Shown: positions 13,974 to 37,100, numbered from the stretch's first letter. The stretch is DNA of 64,000 nt from Hirudinaria manillensis (GCA_034509925.1 CM067534.1:3619501-3683500), one strand, 5' to 3'. Notes: generated by a model not told the origin, from the letters alone. A program made the numbers and translations.

Positions 13974-16299
13974 ACACACTTGCTATTGATTACAATTTAC
14001 TGATCCTTGATAATAATATTGTCGTTGTTTTTGTTCTTATTATTATTGCTGTTGTTGATGTTGGCGTTGCTGTTGTATTGTTATTAGCGTTATTGTTGTT
14101 GTTGTCGTTATTGTTTGAGGAACCCATGTTTGTGTCCCTTGTTCTAGTCACTGTCGCATAGTCCTGTTGAGAGCAGTTTAACTAAACAGACTTTCAATTG
14201 ACTTATCACTCATTGTTGCAAGTTGTTCTATTAAAAAGGAATAATTTATGATAATTTATTCTGAAATAGATTATTTTTATGCTTTAATTTCTATAATAGC
14301 TTTTATTAAATGCATCAAATGTTCAAGGATGAACTATCAAAACTCTCCGACGTCGTGTAATAGGTCATAGGTCAACTACTTACGTCATAGGTCAAAACCT
14401 TGTTAATATCATACCTGAATCGTGATTCTTCACGACAATTTTTGTCTTCATCATCATCAATCATCATCACCATCATCATCGCCATCGTCATCATCATCAT
14501 CATCACAAATATCATTATTATGATCAATAATATTATTTTTTATTAAAACAACTCGCAAATACAAGAACCGTCGAAGGCTTGAGACGTAAGGGTAATTGTT
14601 TCTGTGCACCAAAGAAAGTTAGGAAATAATTGGTCACGTGATGATTTCTTACGAAGGAAAAACCCACTTTGAACTTTCGTTCTAAAAATAAGTTTCATGA
14701 GGAAGCCATTCGAATCAGTCCTTACATGGCCGCCTTTCACGTAAAGAGCTGGTTAGAGCTTGCACTAGGTTTCTAATTTTAGACCAATATCCGCCCGACA
14801 ATAACAATTTATTTGTAATAAAATGATTTATTTCTTTACTGATTTAAACGCTCTAAATTTTTAAAATGTTAAAGAGCGGATGACCGTTGAAGAAGCGATT
14901 ACACGGTGGTTATTACCGATCTCAGTCAGTCCTAGACCAGTTTTTGATGACGAATGGTCTGACATTCGTGAAAGCCGATAAATAAAAGGCTTTGAAGTTA
15001 GGATACTTCTCAGTTCATGTTTGAAATGTTACTATGTTTCCATCTTAAACTTGATGTAGGGTTAGGAAGGGATTAATGAACAACGGATTGATGGTTTTTA
15101 AAAAGAATTCCATTGTAAACGATGTCATTTCTCCTATGCTGACTCTACAGAAGTTTCCTGAGGTTTGAACTTTATCTTTTTTTGATGAAAGATTATTGTT
15201 GTTTTGTAATAATAATTAAGTACTGCTAAAAATTTCAATCAACTAAGATTTCCACTTTAAGTCGGTAGAGCCTACTGATTTATCGAGCGGCTATACAAAA
15301 ATTACAATTCAAATGTTGCATCAAAGTGGTGTCGGTCTGTAATCTATCGTTAAAATTTATATTCCCATGCTAAAGGCGGATCTTGTCTGATTCTTAAGTT
15401 GACATTCCAGAAATAACTGCTTTAAAATAATTTCTTTCATGTCATCGTGTTTAGATCCATTTCCGGATATTTTATAAAAATCCAATACTACTTTATGATG
15501 ATTAAAACTCCCAAATAAGGGAATTTTATAAGGATATTTGAAATGTTTATACTTATAGCTGAGACTAAGTTACATATTATTACAATGTTATATTAAAAAA
15601 AATTATAAGTTCTTTGCATCACTCACACACATTTTGTAGCTTCAAGAATTAAGATGTAACATTGGGCTTGCCATTTAGGAAACCTAAAAAAGCTGAATTG
15701 ACGCCCCTATGGAACATTTAAAAAAAATCATACAAAGATATTGTCTTTCGCGCTAATTTATAACTTAGAATTTAATGGCTCGTTTATAAATACGGTTTAT
15801 TTAATTATTTTATATTTATCGTTTGTATCATTTACGCCAAAATAGTTATGTTGTTAAATGAAAATGAAGACATGTCCTGCAATAGAAACATAGAAAACTA
15901 GTCCATTTAGCTCAAGAGCGGTGCTTGTCGGCGTGTCTTGGTTTAATATTTAAACTTTAATCCAGTTTCATCAAGACATTTTAAAAAAAAAATATCGAAT
16001 TGTATTTTAAGATTTGTATAGCTCATTACTGTGAAAGAGCCATCGATTGCGTAACCGGTGCAGGCTGTTTGGATGACCCGATAGTAGATAAAAAAAAAAT
16101 TAGTTGCCTGAAAATCCATAGTTTTTACGGCGCTGGTAGCTTTGAACTTGATCGAAACACAGCTGTTTTAAACGAGCCAATTATAAACAAGCAAGAGCCT
16201 GGTTGTTGTTTTGTCCTTTTGCTCTTTTTGGCGAAAGAACTTTCGGATTAGTGCTCCTAAAAATTATAAAAAAAAGAATTTAGAACATAGGGATGCGTT
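13974..16299. other. Intergenic region, no gene recognised
   Basis: AT-rich DNA with a TTG/TTA-rich patch near 14020-14110 and CAT-type microsatellite at 14445-14510. I looked here for calcium-binding EF-hand exons of the downstream carrier and found none. Confidence 0.45.
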
Positions 16300-18757
16300 A
16301 TGCAATTATGCCCAATTTGTGAACGGGTGGTTGCCTGTTATGCTATGAACTGTGTCGAATGTCAGGTTATTGCCGAGAAACCTTCTGAGGTGGCACCAGC
16401 ACGATGGAAGCATTTGCTCGCTGGCGGATTTGCTGGAGCAATGTCCAGGACTTGTACAGCACCTCTGGACAGATTAAAGATTGTGCTTCAAGTGAGAAAT
16501 ATTGCAAGCATTAGACATTTGGAGCTTGATCAAACTTTTTACATGTCACTTATTTATCAATCCAGGTCTGGGAGCCTAATAAACAAATAACGTTGGGTCA
16601 AATATTGAAGGACCTTCTCAAAGAAGGTGGCCCCATCTCTCTATGGAGGGGAAACGGAATGAACGTCACCAAAGTCGTGCCAGAAATGGCCTTTAAGTTC
16701 ACTTTTTACGAAGAGGTCAAACAAATCCTTCTGGCCCAGCAGGGGAAGTCACAGCTGAGCATGGGTGATAGGATGGTAGCAGGTGGGATTGCAGGACTTG
16801 CCTCACAGACTCTCATTTATCCTCTTGAAGTAAATAACAAATTTTGTCTTATTTTCAATTAAGTGCCTAATTTGATTGGTTTTTAATTGTGGTGAAAATT
16901 TGAATATCTTGTCATTGTTTTGTTTACATCTTGAATGACTGGTAGATAGGTTCATTTAGGTATCACTGAAATCCTTATCAACTGATCTAAGTAATAATGA
17001 TCATTAATTATTGTTTTATTGGCCTCACTTAACATTCATTTAACATTGATTGATAGCACTTCAACATGATCCTTTTATCCTGATGAACTTAAAAATTGAT
17101 AAAAGCATGAATATCATTATGCAAATATGTTGAGTACTATGACCTGAAGTGCATGTTTTCATCATCCCAGGTCAAGGACATACAAAACTAAGTAAACACA
17201 ACAACTTGAGCTGGTGTTTTTGCTGAAGGCACTTTAAACTTAAGTGTTTTAAATTCGTTCAAGGTGCCAAAAAATAAAAACCGACATTTTTATTATTTTT
17301 CTACTTTTAACAGTGTTTTTGAATTCTTATCAAAAGGTCATAAAAACGCGTCTCGTTTTAAGAAAGACGAATCAGTCTAGTTGGTCCTGCGTCCAAGATA
17401 TATTCCACCGAGGTGGAAAATCTCCTCGGGCATTTTTCCCCGGCTATCTCCCCAACGCCATCGGGATAATACCTTACGCGGGAATCGACCTTGCCGTATA
17501 CGAAGTGATTATCATTTGATAATAATGAATTAAACTTGGTTATCAGCTGATAACCGTTGGTCTAAGCTTCTTGCGATAGATTTACATTTGAGGCATACAG
17601 TAAAACCTGTCTATAGGGACAGCCGGATTTTTGTGTGAAAATAATGTCCCTATGTGGAGGTCATCCCTTTTATCAGCTGTCAAATGTTAAACAAAAGTAA
17701 AATCGGGCCCTTAAGTTAGGTTTTACCCTATTCTTGGGTGCCCCTGAACCTATTTGCAGGTTTTACTGTATTTAAAGAATCTCAATTGGACTGCTTGGTC
17801 CTAAAGCTTGATTTTAGCTAACGAGATGATGATAAATAACAACGTTCAGACTTTAAAAAGACGCTACATGGAGTGGTCCGGAATAGAAGGAAAACCTAGC
17901 AGCATGGTCCTGCTGTCGTGTGGCGTCTGCAGCAGTTTATTGGGTCAGACCGTGACCTACCCACTCAACCTCATCAAGACCCGAATGCAGGCCACTCATT
18001 GTTAGCCTCCTCCTACTGTTTTGAAGTTAATTGAGTTTGTTAAATAGTTAGTTAAGGTTTTATTACATAATTAAAAGTTTAAGGCGGCATGGGCCGAGTA
18101 TTTAGGGAGATAACGAGCAACCAGTTCAAAGCAGTTTCAATGATAGGAAGTAGAACTTAAATACATTAGCTAGCGATTTTAAACCTGTTAGGAAATTGAA
18201 ATACTTTCGTGTTTTGAGAAATATTTACAACTGGTTGAAAGTGCTTCGTTATTTATCTATCGACTTGTTTATTATTTCTTGTTTATTATTATTACTTCAT
18301 TATTTATGCATCGACCGTAATTTATAATTTATTCAATCATTGCCCTTAGATTTCATTTAATTTTAACCTGGTGAATGTGAGGGCAGAGATTTTTTGAGAC
18401 TAAAATGTCCTGATCTCCATCTTGACACTTTATTTATTATATATATATGTAATAATAATAATATTTGTAATAATATATAATTATTATAAATCGAGATATA
18501 TATTTATATATATCCCACTCTGCCATCGTTATGAGTTTCTTTAAATAATATTAAATTTCGTATTCATTTTTCAAGTCAGAGACGGAGACAACGTGATGAG
18601 CCTGTATCAGAACTTCAGGTACGTCATAGAATGCTACGGAATTTTCGGCCTTTACAGGGGCCTCCTGCCGAATCTCATGAAAGTGGCCCCGGCAGTTGCC
18701 ATCATTTACACGGTCTACGAACACACCCGATATTTCCTCGATGCCCCCATGACTTGA
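16300..18757 (+). CDS. Mitochondrial carrier of the SCaMC (ATP-Mg/Pi) type, SLC25A23/24/25/41-like
   Basis: Inner-membrane carrier; relatives exchange ATP-Mg for phosphate. Exons 16300-16491, 16566-16829, 17337-17504, 17850-18000 and 18576-18757 keep phase and give about 318 aa. All three carrier repeats are present with their signatures PLDRLK, PLEVIKTR and PLNLIKTR. The run [20 protein letters not shown] is typical of SCaMCs. The third repeat ends with [16 protein letters not shown]. SCaMCs normally carry N-terminal EF-hands; here only about 35 residues precede the carrier domain (including CPICE and CVEC), and no EF-hand exon is visible upstream. It may be a short SLC25A41-like protein, or the start may be wrong: an acceptor-like CAG at 16363-16365 could begin the true exon. 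The 3' donor GTTAGC at 18001 is weak. Confidence 0.87.
17596..17770. mobile_element. 175-bp MITE with 14-bp terminal inverted repeats and TA target duplication
   Basis: Begins TACAGTAAAACCTG and ends CAGGTTTTACTGTA, an exact inverted repeat including TA at both ends. There is no coding capacity. The TIR sequence resembles Tc1/mariner-superfamily (pogo/Tigger-like) ends. It sits in the intron before the fourth carrier exon. Confidence 0.8.
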
Positions 18758-19363
18758 GAGGGCTCGCCTGCCCGCCCCTCTCGCCAGTTTCGATCGGCAA
18801 CTTTTCGATGCAAACTTCTTCGCCTCCTTAGTCCAGTTTTCTCTTCATTTTGTAGGTCCATTGATAGGTCAAATGCGGTACTTGATTCGTGTTCACTTGA
18901 ACTCGTATTGGTCAGATATTATTATTATTATTATTATTATTACTACTATACACATTTGGTCAGATATTATTATTATTACTATATACATTTATCTCTCTCT
19001 CTCATGCAGCCTGCAATTTTCTGAGTTAATTCACTGCCCGATGTATTTGTTTTTGAATCTCGACGCTCAGAAGGCATGCTTCCTCGCTTCATTAAATTAT
19101 TGTCGCTTAAGAATCGTAAAGAGTCCGTCTCGATGTGTAGGATGCTTCGTGCTACTCGATCGATCGGTTGGACAGACAGATGGATGGACGCTCTCGTTCA
19201 GATTTTACTGCAAATAAAGAATCTCTTGCGGTAGATTTTACTATGACACGAGGTTCAACGGAATTTTTGAAGAATTGAAAAAAAGAAAAACAGCCGACAG
19301 TTTCCGGTCGCAAAAAGTTTCAAAAGAAGTTGTTTCCCCGAAGTTGGTTCTCCTGTTTCGAAG
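18758..19363. other. Convergent 3' region between carrier and LMX-like gene
   Basis: Holds the carrier 3' UTR and probably the end of the LMX-like transcript from the other strand. A short ATT microsatellite lies near 18917-18980. Confidence 0.5.
19213..19218 (+). promoter_or_regulatory. Possible poly(A) signal of the carrier gene
   Basis: AATAAA 456 bases past the carrier stop codon; it would imply a 3' UTR of roughly 470 bases. Confidence 0.4.
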
Positions 19364-27835
<8,472 letters not shown>

Positions 27836-28275
27836 CTGGATATGTGTTTTAGAGCTGTTTATTTTAAGAAGTTTTGTTCATTTTTATAAATGACACGTGA
27901 ACTTGTGAAAATGTAATTTAAAAAAATATATCAATATAATTGCACGTTTAATTATTTTTAACTCAATATTTAATTCATAATTTTGTAAATCATGGCCCTT
28001 TGAAAAGAATTTGAATAAATTTAATTAATTACGATTATTGCATGAAATTCGAGCAGAAAACGTTCGCAATCTCCACGTGACTTCGATATTTATAAACATA
28101 TTGCATAATATTATCATAAATCTTTTATTTATATGATATATTTTATGTACATTATGTACTTGTAAAGGATATGTAGTTGAATTTGCGTTGAAATTAAAGA
28201 AATTAAATCATCAGAATATAATTTCAGTGTTTTTACAAATAGATAGTATAGGCTAATGTAGTATGGAAATGAAAT

Positions 28276-28461
<186 letters not shown>

Positions 28462-29753
28462 GTTATGGTAATAACAATGCCACAATGATGATATGCGACA
28501 AATTATTTTGTTTAGAAAAGTTGCTCGAGTTTATAATAATAAGTCCGATGCACGTGTTTATCATGGATATCTTCTATGAAGATATATTATGATGTACAAT
28601 ACGATGTATTCACAACGTATTACAATATTTTACGAGTGTAAACTCCACTTTAAGACGTGTGTTTATATATCGAATCATTTTATATTCGTAAACAAACAAA
28701 AGATGATCGAGGAAAACAACGATCTACTCAATAAATGAGGAACAATATTCGAGATTATTTATTAATTTATTTATTAAATCTTAGAATGAATCTTATAATG
28801 AATATCGCAAGAATTAACACAAAAGTATTTAAAAATTCGAAAATATAATAATCAGAGAATTGTTTGCAATTACCTCAAAAAACCCCCAATAAGCGATGAG
28901 AAATATTATAATCCAAGATTAGAATCTCGTGAAAAAGAATCAGAAAAACGTTTTATATTCCAAGGAAATTCCATGTTGCAGCAGCTTCCAAGAACTGGAC
29001 GTTCATTGGTCAGTTCTTTAGAATCCTTTGATGTCCATTGGCTGTCGACTTCCGGGAGGGCGGAGTTTGAGTTTCCGAGATGACCAGGAAAAGCTTGCAT
29101 ATCTAATTAGCTTCCAAAGCAATAAATGGCAAATGGACGTATTATTCGGAGAAATATTATTTTTAATGATTTTAATATCGCTTTTTAATATTTTAAATAT
29201 TTAATCTGATAATAATTAAAAATGCAAAACAACGTGAACATGAAGGACGTCCTTCGTTTTATAATCTGCGAAGCTTATGAAACGATTGACGTGGGGTTAA
29301 TGAACATTTCGCTCAACAGTTTCAGGGTTCGTAATTGAAAGACTGGAGACGATTAAAGCTGATTATTTGGGTTTTATTGGCCCTAAAAGATGGGCTTTTT
29401 ATGGACCCACGATTCTGGCATCAATTAGGGACCATTGAAATTTCAAAGGACACCCTTTGGAAATTCAAAGCTTTCAAAGACCCGCTTTGGCCGCATTATC
29501 TCCGCCAGAGGGCCGATGTTATTGTTTTAAAACCGTTATTGAATATTATAATTTATTAATCTCATCGTCAATATTCAGATTAAAGTGATTTTTTTTCAGG
29601 TAAATATTCTTCAGTTATCAAGTTTCGTAATTCAATATTTTATTTATGCTCGCGAGTTACGTTTATCTGAATAAAAATTATAAAAATTGAAGTATTGATT
29701 CCATTATATTGAGGTTATATGGACACTTACCCCGGTGAATCTTATATTTGAAA

Positions 29754-29800
29754 CATGGATGGATGGATGGACGGACGGATGGATGGATGGATGGACGGAC

Positions 29801-29834
<34 letters not shown>

Positions 29835-29890
29835 ATGGATGGATGGACGGACGGATGGATGGATGGACGGACGGATGGATGGATGGATGG

Positions 29891-29926
<36 letters not shown>

Positions 29927-29973
29927 ATGGATGGATGGATGGATGGATGGATGGATGGACGGACGGACGGACG
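29754..29973. repeat. (GGAT/GGAC)n microsatellite
   Basis: About 55 tetranucleotide units in which GGAC variants are scattered among GGAT, in a pattern that suggests duplication of multi-unit blocks. Same family as the ATCC array at 11384, opposite strand. Confidence 0.95.
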
Positions 29974-30859
29974 ATGGAAGGAATGGGTGGCTGGACGTTG
30001 TGGAGGAGAGATTCAAGCATCAACTCTGTTTGCACGAAGCACGACCCGGAGGCAATTTTTCATTTCCTGCCTTGACGCTCACAACGACTCAATGAATCAC
30101 AACAACACATCGCAACAACATCGCACAACTACCTAACATCATCATCATCATCATCGCCACTACCACCACCACTACGTCATCATCGTAGTCTTCAACGTAG
30201 GAATGACCGATGATAACAACGTCCCAAGGCGCATCACCGACAACTCCCTTACAACAACAGCAACAACAACAGCAATAACAACAACTACTACAGTAGCAAC
30301 AAGAAGGATACACAATCGAGTGAGATGTTGATAAATGAGGAGAGTGATAAAAATTAAATCATTTCGAGGAAATAATTTTAAAATTACATTTAAGATCTTG
30401 TTGTTGTTGTTTACAAATACAAAGTAAAATGCAAACAAATACAATGAGTCATCAATTTCAAGAATTGGCGTGTGATTAAATTAAAAAATACGTCCGAAAC
30501 TAAGATTCTAATAAAATGGAATATATGAATATATTGATTTATATGAATTTAAGATAAAATGAAATAAAATGCAGTTTTAAATTATTAAACGATATTTCTG
30601 TGACTGACGTTGAGAATAGAAATAAAATAATGACATTCTCGTCAGGGATAAATGCCAAGTAGTGAGTGAATGAGTGAGAGAGTGAATGAGTGAGTGAGAG
30701 AGTGAGGAGTGAGGAGTTTGTGGCGATCTTGTGGGGCAGCGAAAGGGGAGATTATGACCGCTCAGATGAAGTTGTCAGCGTTGAGTGTTGTCAACGTCAC
30801 CAAATGCCTCACTGGTCCTCATAATTTGCCACCAAATGTACGAGGTCACTCGTTCGTGT

Positions 30860-31030
30860 GCTTCATTCATCCATCCGTTCGTTCGTTCGTTCACTCATTC
30901 ATTCAATCACTCATTCCTTCGCTCATTCACTCACTCTTTTACTCAGTCATTGGTTCACTCATTCACCTACTTACTCACTCCTTCTCTCACTCATTTTTTT
31001 ACTCAGTCACTCATTTATTCACTCGTTCAG
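30860..31030. repeat. Degenerate TCAT/TCAC tetranucleotide tract
   Basis: Runs of TCGT, TCAT and TCAC units. A shorter GTGA/ATGA counterpart lies at 30660-30715, so the two tracts are loosely inverted. Confidence 0.75.
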
Positions 31031-31837
31031 GAAAATAATTGTCAGTTAGACTGTCACGTTAGAACGTACGGTACTGATACGATGATAATCACTCGATAAT
31101 GATGACGACGACGACGATGATGGGACTACTAATGATGATGATGATGTTGCATTTGTGATAAGGTGACGTCTGACGGATAGATAATGTTGCTCGTTACGAT
31201 AAATTAATCAACAAGAACAACAACAACAACAGAAGGATTCCCGTGACTCCCTTCAAAGATTTGTTCCATTCCGATATTTGTTTTTAAATTTTTTAAAAAT
31301 TTAATTTCATTTTATTCCACTAATTATCAGGTAATTTAATCATAAGCTTTCTAAAATGTTCAACATCTCGATCGAATTTTTTCACCAAATGAAAAAATGT
31401 TGCTATTTTTTAGCAACAAAAAGTTTGTTGAAACGACGACAATTCATTTGTGCAACAATTCACAATTCATAGTCGTGCATGCCTCACTAAAACAATTCGT
31501 CGGTTAGTTTATTAATTCAAATTTTTCAAATTATTTTGAATTATTTCGAGTTATTTCGAGTTTTAAATTAATTATTTAAGACTTTATTTGAGAAAATTTG
31601 TTTAAAAAAACATTGTGGAAGTTTCCTATCAACAATCACTCAACACAAGTACCTCGTCCAAATGACTTTTGAGGCCTACAAAGAGTGTCGACTTCAATAA
31701 ATTCAACATCTTTGGTCAGGACTTCAATGTCGTCCAACATTGTCTGGTATTACGATCTAAGTTTTTTAGAAAGTGTTCTCCTATTTCTGATTTGTTGCAT
31801 AGCTGTTGTTGTTTCAATCAATGATTGATTTTGACGT

Positions 31838-31838
<1 letters not shown>

Positions 31839-31935
<97 letters not shown>
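31839..31935. repeat. (AATC)n microsatellite, about 24 copies
   Basis: Perfect tetranucleotide array ending about 80 bases before the ASS1 start codon, so it lies in or near the ASS1 promoter or 5' UTR. Confidence 0.95.
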
Positions 31936-31936
<1 letters not shown>

Positions 31937-32015
31937 TTCAAGCATTAATTCTTAAACAGTTCCAAGATTATCAACATATTTCGTCTTTTCAGAATAAATT
32001 GGAGAAAAAAAAAGA

Positions 32016-32498
32016 ATGAGCGATAAAAGGGAATTGGTGATGCTGGCCTACAGCGGGGGATTGGATACTTCGTGCATTTTGAAGTGGCTCGTTGAACAGG
32101 GATACGAAGTCATGGCTTACCTGGTGAGTAATTGTTTGTCACATACATATTACATATGCAAATACGTATACAAATACGCATACATATTACGTATACAAAT
32201 ACACATACATATTACATATATACATCATCATATCATGATCATCATTGACTGAAATTGAGACAATTGGTAAGTGATGTTTTAGAAGATGAAGAGAATATAG
32301 ATTTGGGTCTGTCTGTGTAATAGACTCTAGGATGGTGATGATGATGATGATGACGACGGCGATGATAATGATGATGAATACTATAAATACGCTGCAGGCA
32401 AATATCGGACAACAGGGTGACCTTGAAGAAATTAAACAGAAAGCTTTGCAACTCGGAGCTACGAAGGTTTATTGATACTGATCGACGTTTTTTTCCCA

Positions 32499-32570
<72 letters not shown>

Positions 32571-34080
32571 TAATTAACAATTTAACTTTAACTCGAAACT
32601 AAAGGCTAATTCTTCTCCCTGTCAAACGTTCAATTAATAATTTCGCTTCCAGGCTATTTATAGCCGTCCAATGGAAACCAACTGATTGATCACGTGACGT
32701 GATTTCAGGTGATCGTGGACGACGTGAGGCTGACATTTGTGGAGGAATTTGTGTGGATGTCCGTGCAAAGTGGAGTCTTGTACGAGGATCGATACCATCT
32801 TGGAACGGCTTTGGCGAGACCATGCATTGCCAGGTATTGCGTAATCGAATGTTTAATTTTAAAGATAAATAAATGAATTATTAAATAAATAAATGAGTTA
32901 TTAAATAAATAAATGAATAAATAAATAAATAAATGAATAAATAAATATATAAATAATAACGTTTAAACAAAAATAACAATAATAATTGTATTTACGTGGA
33001 CACATAAATGTAAAGAGGTCTTAGCATTTAACTAACCAAGGACTCGTGGCAGTTTGTGACCCTCAGGGCGTGAACCCTTAACCTTTTCAGCTAAAATTGA
33101 TGCCATTAAATATTCACGTGTCGTAATAATTTGGTTCTATAATATTACTTCCAGTTTTAATTTTTATGATTCATGTAACAATCAATCAAATCTTAATTAA
33201 TTAAATAATATATTAAATAATATTAATAAATAAATAAATAAATAATTATTGAGTAATAGTTATAATTTATTAATGAGTAATAGTTATAGTTAATAACGGA
33301 TATTTATTAAACTGATATTTATTAACAGATAACCAGATAAGTTAAGTCCTAAGTTAATTTTTACGTTTTTTTTTGTAACAATCAATCAAATTTGCAGTTT
33401 TTAATGAATTAAATAATTAATTCACGAATAATGGTTATAATTAATGTGTAATTAATTTGTAATAAATTACTATTTGTTAAACAAATAACGAAATAACCGA
33501 CAGAGGTCTCTTAAAAGCAGCATCAATGGAAGGAGCAGGTCACGTGGCCCACGGAGCGACGGGGAAAGGAAACGATCAGCTGAGATTTGAACTTGCATGC
33601 TTTGCACTCAACCCTCATGTCAAGGTCAATTTATTTATTTATTTGTAAATTTATTTATTTATATATTTATTTAATAAATTTATTTCAGTCTTTATTTAAG
33701 TTATTTAAGTCATTATTTGAGATGTTATTTAAGTCATTATTTGAGATGTTATTTGCATTATTTAAGATATTTATTATAATTATAAATATTATTGATATTG
33801 TAAGAGAATATTATTTTAAGTATCTAAAGTTTAAATTTGTAAATATTTAAGATATTGATTACATTTATAAAGATTATTGACGTTATTGTAAGCCTATAAT
33901 ATTAGAATATTATTTAAGTACTTGCAAGTCAATGCCTTTGCAGGTAATTGCACCTTGGAAGATGCCAGAATTCTTCAACAAGTTCAAAGGTCGATCTGAT
34001 CTGTTCGAGTATGCCAAGGTCTTGCATTTTTTTGTCATTTTTGAACACAAAAGTCATGTCCTTGAATGAAAATTCTGTGT

Positions 34081-34144
<64 letters not shown>

Positions 34145-37100
34145 GGCTGAATTATCATGACCATGAGCATCATCATCATCATCGTCGTCGTCGTCATCAG
34201 AGTCATCATCATCATCATCACCATTGTCATCGTCATCGTCATCACTTGTCAAATCATTATCAGGATGATGTCGTACATTTCAGAAACATAACATTCCTCT
34301 GCCTGTGAGTCCAGAGGCTCCCTGGAGTATGGATTGGAATCTGATGCACGTCAGGTGGAAAAAAATTAATATTTTTAATTACAAATTGAAGCAATTTATT
34401 AAAAATAAGACTAATTCTTTTGGTTACCCGTCGACTTATATGAAAGATATTATTATTATTATTATTAAATCAATCAATAATTAAATAAATCAATCAATCA
34501 ATCAATTAATCAATCAATACTTCAGCTACGAAGCAGGATTGTTGGAGGATCCATTCCAGGAAGCCCCAAAAGAACTTTTCCTTTTCACCGTCGATCCATT
34601 ACTTGCTCCAGAAGAGGCTGAGAGAGTTGAAATTCATTTCCAAAAAGGCGAACAGAAATAAAATTCAGTCGAATTAAAATTAAAAATTAATATAATTACC
34701 TTAATATATATTTAAAGCGCTCCAAATTAAGTTAATTTATAATTAAATTAATTAAATTTAATATTAATTTCGAATCGTCTTCGAAGGTTTACCGGTGAAG
34801 GTGAAAAATTTGAAAACGTTGGAAGAAGTAAAACAGCCTTTGGAACTTATTGAATATCTCAACAGAGTGGCGTTAGTTTCCAAGAATTCCTTGTTAATAA
34901 ATATATTTTATTTTGTATTGTTATATATCATTATAATTTATTATATTGTATATATATTATATTTTATATTATTTTAAAATAAATGCATAACAGTGTATTT
35001 CATCACTTTGTCATTATAGTCAGAAGACAAGAGTTTATAATTTGATGATGGGTTTTGGCTAAAAATATGAGAATTTATTTATTAAGTTTATTATTTATTA
35101 AGTAGAATATTTAACAAGTAATTTAGAAACTTTAGCTGAACGTGTCCTTGTCCTTCCCAGAGGTAAACATGGCATCGGAAGGGTGGATGTGGTGGAGAAC
35201 AGGACCCTTGGAATTAAATCGAGAGGTTACATACAGCGTCACATAATTTCCTTAAGTTCATTTCAGAGATTTTCAAATGTTATTATTTTTATTATTGTTA
35301 ATATTATCATTATTATTATTGTTATTATCATTATTTTTATTATTATTATTTTAACTAGTATTTCACTAAAACCCACCCAGTAGCCAGTAAGTAAAATTTA
35401 TTTAAAACCTATAAGTTACATGTAAACCAATCGTCACCACGGTAACGCCGGTCATTAGCGAACGGTCGTCTGCAAATTACCCGGCCACCCATCCGCACGC
35501 CCACGTGATCACTTCACGTGACACGTCGTCACCTTTGAACCTTCTTTGTCAGGCATCTATGAAACTCCTGGAGTAACGGTTTTGTACGAGGCACATCTTG
35601 ACCTTGAACTACTGACCTTGGATCGTGAGGTCAGACGCATCAAGAGGAGTTTGGGGACCACATTCTCAGAGAAGGTGACGTTTCAATCAGTTTGTTGTGG
35701 TTTTATTTATTATATATTTATCATTTTAAAGTTATATCAGTCTATTAATATTTTATCATTTTATTAATATTTTAGGTTTAATGTTATTATATCACTTTTA
35801 TTTCTAAGTTTATTTTTGCCACAGCAATTTTGAGGCAAACTCGTGGGCAAAATAAGATAACATTACGATATATTAAGCGAAATAACAATACTTTAGGTTT
35901 AAAACTTAAATTAAATTAATCATTATTCATTAATTAATCATTATTTTACAATAATTAATATTATTTACTAACAATTAATCATTCTTTGCATAAGCAGTCT
36001 CATTATATTCGTTGCAAAGGTCTACGACGGCCTATGGTTCAGCCCTGAGGGTGAGTTCATCAGGAGTTGCATCAGGAAGACCCAGGAAGATGTTGCTGGA
36101 AAAGTTGTGCTGGAATTGTTCAAGGGAAGCGCCCGAGTCCTAAAGAGACATTCACCCAAGTCACTTTACAATTCACATCTCGTCAGGTATCATTACTATC
36201 ATTATTATAGTGTGGTCTTATATTTATATTATATTACATAATATTATAATTATATCATGTAATAATGATAATTTAATTGCCTGAATTAATTTATTTTTCT
36301 CTTCGATAAAAAAAATCGAAATGATTTTTAAAAGATTGTTTCATTGTTGAATTTAAGCATGGAAACCATCGGAGACTTTGATCCAATTGATGCCGCTGGA
36401 TTCGCAAAGATACAGGCGATCAGGTTAGAGATACTCGGGCTAATTTAACTTATTTGAAGATAATTTTGAATATTTAAATAATATATATATAATTATTATT
36501 GTACAATTATTAAGTATACAACTATTAAGATTATAATCGGTCTTATATTATATTATACATACTATGTAACGTTATGATTATATCATACAGTACATAGTAA
36601 TGATAATAGTAATAGTAATATTAATAACAATAGGCAGCCAAAAGAATCCTTAAACAACTCGGGGCTAATTTATATATATATATATGATATTAACAATATA
36701 ATTATATCACGCGATATATAACAATAACAACAAAAATAATAATAATAGCAACAACAGCAGGCATTCAAAATATTCCTTTAATAAGAACAAATCCCCTCCA
36801 TCAAGAGATAATCAATTAAATCTAATTTTTATGACAAACCCGAGAAAAACGCGAGTCCTTCACAAGTCCACGTGCTTCAAACAAGTACCAACCACCTTTG
36901 CATGAAACCCTTTTGTTTTTAATTGTTGACAGTCATGCCAAATCCCCTCGTAAGATCCAAACAATCACACAATACAATGACACAAAGTCATCTGAATCAT
37001 GCCTGATCAACCATTGACCAAATTTATGTTAAGTTATATGAATCATGCCTGATCAATTAAGATTGAAGTTTAATAAATAACTTAACACATAAATTTGCAT

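Noticed and set aside
16000..16251. Frame upstream of the carrier, considered as an EF-hand exon
   Set aside because: No DxDxDG-type loop and no phase-consistent splice to the carrier.
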